A stretch of 10,603 bases of DNA from JANYHY01 sp043784605. Lineage in GTDB: Bacteria > Myxococcota_A > Polyangia > Polyangiales > Polyangiaceae. The DNA lies in assembly GCA_043784605.1 (NCBI GenBank), contig JAYVYD010000364.1, forward strand, positions 1 through 10,603. The letters run 5' to 3'. This document shows positions 6,580-10,603 of the stretch, piece after piece. The position numbers were made by a program, and so were the translations under genes. The first letter of the stretch is position 1, and every line of letters starts with the position of its first letter. The notes beneath the pieces are model-generated. The model did no database searches. It was not told where the DNA came from and worked only from the letters and a program-made list of their open reading frames with translations.

Positions 6580-7344
6580 ATGAAGCTCAGCGATCTGAAG
6601 ATCATCGTGACCGGCGCGGCCGGCGGCATGGGACGGCACTTCGCGGTTCGCCTCGTCGAGGCGGGCGCGCAGGTCGCCATCGGCGACGTCAACGAGGCGG
6701 GTCTTGCGGAGACCGTCTCGCTCGCGAAGGGCCCCGGCAAGATTCACCAGAAGAAGCTCAACGTCGCGGACGAGGCCGACGTAGGCGCGTTCGTCACGTG
6801 GGCAGAGGGCGCGATGGGCGGCCTCAACGGCCTCATCAACAACGCCGGCATCCTGCGCGACGGGCTGCTCGTCAAAAAAGACAAGGAGACCGGCGCGGTC
6901 AAGAAGCTCACGAAGGACCAGTGGGACGCGGTCATTGGCGTCAACCTCACCGGCGCGACGCTCATGGTCCGCGACACGGTCGCGCTCATGGTGGAGAAGG
7001 GCTACAAGCCCGGCGTCGTCGTCAACATGTCGAGCGTCGCGCGACACGGAAATCGCGGGCAATCGAACTACACGGCGGCCAAGAGCGCACTCGCCGCGAA
7101 CACCGTCACGTGGGCGCGCGAGTTCGCCTCCTACGGCGTGCGCGTCGGCGCAGTCGCACCGGGCATGGTCGAGACGCCCATGACTCAAGGCATGAACCCG
7201 AAGGCGCGCGACGCTCTCGTGGCGGCGATCCCCGTCGGCCGCATCGGGCTGCCCGAGGACCTGTGGGTCGCCGTGAAGTTCGTGCTCGAGTGCGACTACT
7301 TCAACGGCCGCACCATCGACGTCGATGGTGGCTTGGCAATGTAG
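6580..7344 (+). CDS. SDR-family NAD(P)-dependent oxidoreductase (FabG-like)
   Basis: The 254-aa product has the classical short-chain dehydrogenase layout. TGAAGGMG (11-18) is the nucleotide-binding glycine motif. Asp36 (IGDVNEAG) at the end of strand 2 favours NAD(H) over NADP(H). NNAG is at 87-90, Asn122 (VNLTG) is the structural/catalytic Asn, and Ser151/Ser152, Tyr164 and Lys168 (NYTAAKSA) complete the active site. The C-terminus RIGLPEDLW...FNGRTIDVDGG is typical. The stretch LVKKDKETGAVKKLTKDQW (97-115) is longer than in standard FabG and could shape the substrate pocket. Likely reactions are 3-oxoacyl reduction or alcohol oxidation on an acyl-CoA or acyl-ACP substrate; the exact one cannot be told. 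It is last in the thioesterase-peptidase-SDR run and convergent with the TPR/PEGA-like gene (9-bp gap). Confidence 0.92.
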   Translation: MKLSDLKIIVTGAAGGMGRHFAVRLVEAGAQVAIGDVNEAGLAETVSLAKGPGKIHQKKLNVADEADVGAFVTWAEGAMGGLNGLINNAGILRDGLLVKKDKETGAVKKLTKDQWDAVIGVNLTGATLMVRDTVALMVEKGYKPGVVVNMSSVARHGNRGQSNYTAAKSALAANTVTWAREFASYGVRVGAVAPGMVETPMTQGMNPKARDALVAAIPVGRIGLPEDLWVAVKFVLECDYFNGRTIDVDGGLAM

Positions 7345-7353
7345 AGAGCCGGT

Positions 7354-8322
7354 TCAGAAGCTCCCGCCGAGAGACACTCCGGCGGGAGCGCCAGGGGCCC
7401 CGATCGAAGCATGCACCGCGCTCTCGCTCTTCGGCGCAGTGAGTGCGACGACGAGGCCGCCGGCGACGAGCACTCCGCCCAAGACGAGCGCGACCGTGGA
7501 GATCGTGCCGGCGCTCTTGGCGTCATCGACTTGGCGGACTCCCATCGCGTTGCAGCGCGAGTAGTCTGCGGTGCAGTTCGCCGCCGCGTCGCTCTTCTTG
7601 CCGAGCGCTACGAAGCCGAACACGGCGCCCACGCCGAGCCCGATCACGCCTACGCCGACGACCGTCGCGCCGACGACGAGCTGAGTCTTGTTCTCGTGGG
7701 CGGGCGCGTCGAACGCCGTGACCTGTTGCGGCCTGGCGACATCGATGGGTATCGCATCCGCGTCGAGCGCGGGAACGTTGACGGTCTTGTTGCCGCCCTT
7801 GGCGACGTCGACGGTCTCCGCGAACGACTTGTGTCCCGGCGCGCGCGCCTCGATGGTGTGTGGCCCAGCGTCGATGGGTAGCTCCGTGCTGAACGCGGAG
7901 GGCGAGACCGTCTCACCGTCGCGCGTCACGACCAAGCCCGGCATCTGTCCCGTCACGGCGATCGTGAGCTTGGGCACGCTCGGAGCGAGCTCTGTGGCTT
8001 TGTCGTTCGCGCGCTTGGCCCAGTCACGGTGACGATCTCCGCTCGCGACCGCCGCATCCTTGTAAGTGACCCACGCGCTCGCGAGCTGTCCGTTCTTCTC
8101 GTAGCAAGCGGCGAGGTTCAGCAGCGTGCCGGCGCCAGGGTCCAGCTTCTGGCTCCCCTCGAGCTTGCGGCAAGCCTCGGCGAACTTTCCTTGATCCATC
8201 AAGTGTCGGCCGTCGTCGAAGAGCGTCTGCGCTTGCGCCTTGTCTGCGGCGCTCTGAGCCAAGGCAACGCCCGGAGAGATCGCCGCGACGAACGCCAGCG
8301 CGGCTAGTGATCGCCGCATCAT
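7354..8322 (-). CDS. Exported TPR/PEGA-like protein with two C-terminal hydrophobic segments
   Basis: Counted from ATG 8322, the 322-aa product has a signal peptide (MMRRSLAALAFVAAISPGVA) with likely cleavage at ALA|QS after residue 22. Residues 27-115 are helical and TPR-like (ADKAQAQTLFDDGRHLMDQGKFAEACRKLE type, GTLLNLAACYEKNGQLASAW). Residues 117-187 resemble a PEGA-type beta domain (LTIAVTGQMPGLVVTRDG, then ELPIDAGPHTIEARAPGHKS). Two glycine-rich hydrophobic segments follow (about 215-240 and 272-295), with Cys250 and Cys257 in the loop between them. It ends GVSLGGSF, with a terminal Phe. This arrangement is common in Polyangia but its biochemical function is unknown. The start is either ATG 8322 or ATG 8319; both overlap the stop of the upstream micro-ORF. 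It is the last gene of the kinase operon and probably acts in the periplasm or envelope. Confidence 0.87.
   Translation of the reverse strand: MMRRSLAALAFVAAISPGVALAQSAADKAQAQTLFDDGRHLMDQGKFAEACRKLEGSQKLDPGAGTLLNLAACYEKNGQLASAWVTYKDAAVASGDRHRDWAKRANDKATELAPSVPKLTIAVTGQMPGLVVTRDGETVSPSAFSTELPIDAGPHTIEARAPGHKSFAETVDVAKGGNKTVNVPALDADAIPIDVARPQQVTAFDAPAHENKTQLVVGATVVGVGVIGLGVGAVFGFVALGKKSDAAANCTADYSRCNAMGVRQVDDAKSAGTISTVALVLGGVLVAGGLVVALTAPKSESAVHASIGAPGAPAGVSLGGSF
7360..7389. terminator. 10-bp perfect hairpin between convergent SDR and TPR genes
   Basis: GCTCCCGCCG (7360-7369) and CGGCGGGAGC (7380-7389) form a perfect 10-bp stem with a 10-nt loop, starting 16 nt after the SDR stop. It encodes the last residues of the convergent TPR/PEGA-like gene. 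There is no U-tract on the plus strand; on the minus strand the stem is followed by TTCT. It is the best terminator candidate here, possibly acting in both directions. Confidence 0.45.
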
Positions 8323-8375
8323 TGGTCGCCGCCTTTTGCGAAGGACAACAGCTGGATCGTGGGCTTCGCCCGCAT
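8319..8375 (-). CDS. Micro-ORF 2, 18 aa, stop-start coupled to TPR gene
   Basis: It reads MRAKPTIQLLSFAKGGDQ and stops at TGA 8321-8319. Its ATG at 8375 shares one base with the stop of micro-ORF 1 (TGATG), and its own stop overlaps the TPR gene start in the same way. An ATG one codon earlier (8378) is also possible. Upstream, the tail of micro-ORF 1 supplies AAAGGCGG at a workable distance. It differs from micro-ORF 1 by Ala11Ser and one silent change. With three substitutions the reading frame is intact, but that is too few to prove selection on the peptide. It may be a leader or relay peptide, or simply a duplicated spacer. There are no known homologues I recognise. Confidence 0.45.
   Translation of the reverse strand: MRAKPTIQLLSFAKGGDQ
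8328..8337 (-). promoter_or_regulatory. Shine-Dalgarno-like AAAAGGCGGC for the TPR gene
   Basis: On the minus strand AAAAGGCGGC precedes the ATGATG start of the TPR/PEGA-like gene, with GGCGG 6 nt from ATG 8322 and 9 nt from ATG 8319. It is inside micro-ORF 2 (codons for Ala-Lys-Gly-Gly), and the same element (8384-8392) precedes micro-ORF 2 itself. Confidence 0.55.
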
Positions 8376-8431
8376 CATTGGTCGCCGCCTTTGGCGAACG
8401 CCAACAGCTGGATCGTGGGCTTCGCCCGCAT
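8375..8431 (-). CDS. Micro-ORF 1, 18 aa, stop-start coupled to propeller gene
   Basis: It reads MRAKPTIQLLAFAKGGDQ. The ATG at 8431 overlaps the TGA of the propeller lipoprotein gene (AAATGATG); an ATG at 8434 would add one Met. Unlike micro-ORF 2, it has no clear Shine-Dalgarno sequence of its own, so translation would depend on ribosomes finishing the lipoprotein gene. The peptide is basic at the N-terminus (Arg2, Lys4), has a short hydrophobic middle (IQLLAF) and a polar end; it is too short for a normal signal peptide. Translation is inferred only from start, stop and spacing. Confidence 0.45.
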   Translation of the reverse strand: MRAKPTIQLLAFAKGGDQ

Positions 8432-9558
8432 CATTTGTGCACCCGCATGATCGCGCCGTCTCCGCTCAGTCCCTTGTAGCTGAAGTAGACGTGCGTGTTG
8501 TCGACGGCCATTTGCTTGATGACCTCGTAGCCTGTCGCTAGCACCTTGGGCGTGCAGTTGCCCGCGAGCGAGCACGTACTGATCTCTCCGTCGAAGCCGC
8601 CGGACCCTTGGTTCGCCCAGTAGAGGCCGACGCCGTCGTTCGCGATGTCGATCGGGTTGCTCGCTTGTGCGACGTAGGTGCCCGCGCCGGAGTCCGCGCC
8701 GCTCGTCGAGACCCAAGACACGACACCAGGGTCGGCGAACTGCGTGTAGATCGCACGACTCGCCGTCGCGGTGATGGCAGAGGAGGGCTTTGGCGCACCG
8801 GCGGGTACGATCGTACTCACGACGAACGCGCCGGATATGTCGACCTTCGTGACGCTGCCGTCGTCGTCGTCGATGTAGAGCCACTTGTCTGCGTCGACAT
8901 ACAGTCCGCTGGGTTTGTCCGCGAGAGTCGCGACGAGCTCAGCGGGGCCGCCCATCTTCGACACGCGCCGCACCGTGAGCTCGTTGCCCAGCGAGAAGTA
9001 GACGTGGGTCGTGCTGAGTGCCAAGAAGTACGGCGAGAATTGCAGCGGTGGATTGACGAGGTCTGTGGGCGTGCCGCCGCATCCGGCTGCAGCGCACTTG
9101 AGCACCGCAGGATTGCCGTTGTAGCCGACGGTCAACCAGTAGACGTCCGTCGCGTCTGCTTTGATGCGCGTCGGCGCGAAGCCCGCGGCGGCCGTGCCGT
9201 TGATGCCGGACGCGAGCTTGATGACGTTCGTTCCGTCTTTGTTCGCGCGGCTGATCGACGGCGGCGTCAGGTACTCGGTGAAGAACAAGTACGTGTCGTT
9301 GATCGCGAGGCCCCACGGATGAAAGCCCGGTCTCGCGATGAGCGTCTCCGCGCCCGCGTCTCCTCCGCCGTCCACGCGCGAGGTGTCGGGTTGCGTGGAC
9401 TGATCGTTGCTGGCGTCGCCGGTGGGTCCGTCCGGCTTCTGTGCGTCGCTCGCGCCTAGGCTCGGATCGAGGGTCGGATCGGGCAGGCTGAGCAACGCAC
9501 CACAACCGAGTGTGACGAGCGCCGAGAGGGCGAGAGCGATGGGCGATCGGAGTCTCAT
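8431..9558 (-). CDS. Seven-blade beta-propeller-like lipoprotein
   Basis: The 375-aa product starts MRLRSPIALALSALVTLGC; Cys19 after TLG is the likely lipid attachment. Residues 25-70 are a low-complexity Asp/Pro/Ser/Gly linker. The remainder holds seven copies of an aromatic strand motif about 41-49 residues apart: LFFTEY (91-96), VYWLTVG (139), VYFSLG (186), WLYIDDDD (226), AIYTQF (269), LYWANQG (312) and VYFSYK (357). Each is preceded by an Asp/Thr turn such as DATD or DNTH. That regular spacing supports a seven-bladed propeller, as in many myxobacterial lipoproteins of unknown role. It lies downstream of the kinase gene by 8 bp, so both are co-transcribed and probably coupled. A role as surface ligand-binding or scaffold partner is inferred. 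The start is supported by GAGG 6 nt upstream. Confidence 0.88.
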   Translation of the reverse strand: MRLRSPIALALSALVTLGCGALLSLPDPTLDPSLGASDAQKPDGPTGDASNDQSTQPDTSRVDGGGDAGAETLIARPGFHPWGLAINDTYLFFTEYLTPPSISRANKDGTNVIKLASGINGTAAAGFAPTRIKADATDVYWLTVGYNGNPAVLKCAAAGCGGTPTDLVNPPLQFSPYFLALSTTHVYFSLGNELTVRRVSKMGGPAELVATLADKPSGLYVDADKWLYIDDDDGSVTKVDISGAFVVSTIVPAGAPKPSSAITATASRAIYTQFADPGVVSWVSTSGADSGAGTYVAQASNPIDIANDGVGLYWANQGSGGFDGEISTCSLAGNCTPKVLATGYEVIKQMAVDNTHVYFSYKGLSGDGAIMRVHK

Positions 9559-9564
9559 CGTGCG

Positions 9565-9568
9565 CCTC
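9565..9568 (-). promoter_or_regulatory. GAGG ribosome site overlapping the kinase stop
   Basis: On the minus strand AACTGAGGCGCACGATG combines the kinase TGA stop with a GAGG site 6 nt before the ATG of the propeller lipoprotein, a compact coupling junction. Confidence 0.6.
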
Positions 9569-10603
9569 AGTTTCTCACGTTGGGGAGCAGATCGCCGGCA
9601 GCACTGTCGCGTCGCTTGCCGATCGTGCCTGCGTCGGGTTTCTTGGTGATGATCACCGCTGACGACGGGATGCCGATCGGCACTGGGTGATCGACTCCAC
9701 CCGTGGCGGTGACGAGCGGCGGGATCACGGGATCGCGCGTAGGGAGAGCGCTCGACGCGAGGGTCGTTTCGATGACGCGCGGAGGATTCGTAGGTTGCGC
9801 GCCGCTGTCCTTCGGCCTCTTCAACGCAAACGTCGCGACCACGCCGATGACCGCGAGCGTCGCCACACCAGCCGCGACTAGCATCCAGCGTCCGCGCGGC
9901 GCGATGCCATTGGCGAGCTGCGTGCGATCCCACGCGCTCTCGGTCGTGCTTGCGCGGCCCAGCACACGAATGCTCGATCGCTCCGGCGGCGGCAGTTGGC
10001 TGGGCCTGGGCACTTCGCCGTTGTTGCGCACGATGTCGCGTACCTTGGCCGCGCCGTCGGGCGAGGTGAACGGCGTGAGCGCGTCGCACAGCTCGGCGAC
10101 GCTCGAGAAGCGATCAAGGCGTTGCTTCTCGAGACACTTCATCACGACACCGACGAGCGCCGCGGGTAGGTCTGGGCGCAACTCCGTCATCGGGCGCGGC
10201 TGATCGGCCACGACCATCGCAGTGAGCTGAGTGACCGTCGTCGCCACGAACGGGACGTACCCGGTGAGCATCTCGTAGAGGATCGCGCCGAAAGCCCAGA
10301 TGTCCGTTCTATGATCGACGTCACGCGCGGAGCGAAGCTGCTCGGGAGACATGTAGTTCGGCGAGCCCATCACCTGCGTCGTCGAGGTGAGTGACATGTC
10401 ATCGAAGCCCGCGGATTTGGAGATGCCGAAGTCCAGCACCTTGACGAGAGCGGTGCCGTTGAGGCGCGTCGTCAAGAACAGGTTCTTCGGCTTCAGGTCG
10501 CGGTGCACGATGCCGAGTGCGTGGGCCTCCGCGACCGCTTCCGCGGCCTGCACGACGTAGTCCACCGCGGTGGTCACAGGCACTTTCCCAGAGTCGGTGA
10601 TGA
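9567..10603 (-). CDS. Ser/Thr protein kinase, transmembrane (N-terminal part outside window)
   Basis: The frame is open to the right edge; a GTG at 10583 exists, but the codons before it (ITDSGK) continue smoothly and the ATP-binding lobe (glycine loop, catalytic Lys) is absent, so the gene begins outside the window. Numbered from that GTG, the catalytic loop is HRDLKPKN (27-34), the metal-binding motif DFGISK (51-56), the activation segment ends MSPEQ (78-82), and DIWAFGAILYEMLTGYVPF (94-112) is the F-helix region. HRD plus DFG indicate an active Hanks-type kinase. A linker follows, then one transmembrane helix at about 233-254 (MLVAAGVATLAVIGVVATFAL) and an extracytoplasmic Pro/Thr-rich tail of about 80 residues lacking PASTA or PEGA repeats. 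It heads the operon with the propeller and TPR/PEGA-like proteins, suggesting phosphorylation in response to envelope signals. Confidence 0.95.
   Translation of the reverse strand, partial: ITDSGKVPVTTAVDYVVQAAEAVAEAHALGIVHRDLKPKNLFLTTRLNGTALVKVLDFGISKSAGFDDMSLTSTTQVMGSPNYMSPEQLRSARDVDHRTDIWAFGAILYEMLTGYVPFVATTVTQLTAMVVADQPRPMTELRPDLPAALVGVVMKCLEKQRLDRFSSVAELCDALTPFTSPDGAAKVRDIVRNNGEVPRPSQLPPPERSSIRVLGRASTTESAWDRTQLANGIAPRGRWMLVAAGVATLAVIGVVATFALKRPKDSGAQPTNPPRVIETTLASSALPTRDPVIPPLVTATGGVDHPVPIGIPSSAVIITKKPDAGTIGKRRDSAAGDLLPNVRN

Larger units (their letters stand above)
8315..8435 (-). repeat. Tandem 56-bp direct repeat (two full copies plus 9 bp)
   Basis: Copy A is 8315-8370, copy B is 8371-8426, and a 9-bp third start (CGCATCATT) is 8427-8435. 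Copies A and B differ at three positions only (8337/8393, 8343/8399, 8345/8401). It fills the whole gap between the propeller gene and the TPR gene. All three differences fall in one 14-bp stretch that is an inverted repeat in copy B (8391-8404, TTGGCG-AA-CGCCAA) and not in copy A (8335-8348). On the minus strand each copy also has a mini-hairpin GGGC-GAA-GCCC (8417-8427 and 8361-8371). Each unit contains one complete micro-ORF. Confidence 0.95.

Noticed and set aside
5839..7188. Long minus-strand open frame opposite peptidase and SDR
   Set aside because: Low-complexity Arg-rich composition; the SDR on the other strand has all catalytic residues.
8315..8435. CRISPR-like array
   Set aside because: The repeats are contiguous with no spacers, only two copies, and consist of micro-ORFs with ribosome sites.
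10581..10583. GTG as true start of the kinase
   Set aside because: It would give a kinase lacking the whole ATP-binding lobe, although HRD and DFG motifs are intact; the gene simply continues past the edge.

Overview
The window is GC-rich chromosomal DNA, densely packed with genes and rich in lipoproteins. Several traits point to the phylum Myxococcota, probably class Polyangia. These are a eukaryote-like Ser/Thr kinase with a single C-terminal membrane segment, a secreted TPR/PEGA-like protein with paired C-terminal hydrophobic segments, lipoproteins with Asp/Gly/Pro/Ser-rich linkers after the lipid cysteine, and a DUF362 protein fused to a CBM9-like domain. This placement is inferred from architecture and was not tested by a search. 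I see no rRNA, tRNA, CRISPR array, insertion sequence, integrase or phage gene.

Layout. (1) Bases 1-2548, plus strand: the 3' part of a DUF362 + CBM9-like protein, followed almost without a gap by a lipoprotein with a jelly-roll-like look. (2) 2552-3292, minus strand: a conserved-looking protein of unknown function, divergent from a crotonase-family enoyl-CoA hydratase (3344-4123, plus). (3) 4133-4627, minus: a small Cys-rich lipoprotein, divergent from a plus-strand operon of hotdog thioesterase (4714-5139), M28-family metallopeptidase lipoprotein (5136-6548, overlapping by 4 bp) and SDR oxidoreductase (6580-7344). (4) 7354-10603, all minus: an operon read from the right edge. It contains a Ser/Thr protein kinase (5' end outside the window), a seven-blade beta-propeller-like lipoprotein, two tandem 18-codon micro-ORFs, and a TPR/PEGA-like exported protein.

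The most unusual element is between the last two operon genes (8315-8435). A 56-bp unit is repeated in tandem, 53 of 56 bases identical. Read on the minus strand, each unit is a complete micro-ORF, MRAKPTIQLL(A/S)FAKGGDQ. Its ATG overlaps the preceding stop as TGATG, and its tail carries a Shine-Dalgarno-like AAAGGCGG for the next ATG. This gives an unbroken stop-restart chain: propeller gene, micro-ORF 1, micro-ORF 2, TPR gene. The 56-bp period is exactly 19 codons minus the one shared base, so extra copies would never shift the frame of the downstream gene.

How the genes may work together (inference): the right-hand operon looks like an envelope signalling module, with a cytoplasmic kinase anchored by one helix, a lipid-anchored propeller sensor or scaffold, and a TPR/PEGA-like periplasmic partner. 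Crotonase, thioesterase and SDR are all acyl-CoA type enzymes within 4 kb, though divided between transcription units. All three tail-to-tail gene junctions are 3-9 bp wide, and each has an inverted repeat at or inside the end of the minus-strand gene that could serve as a terminator.
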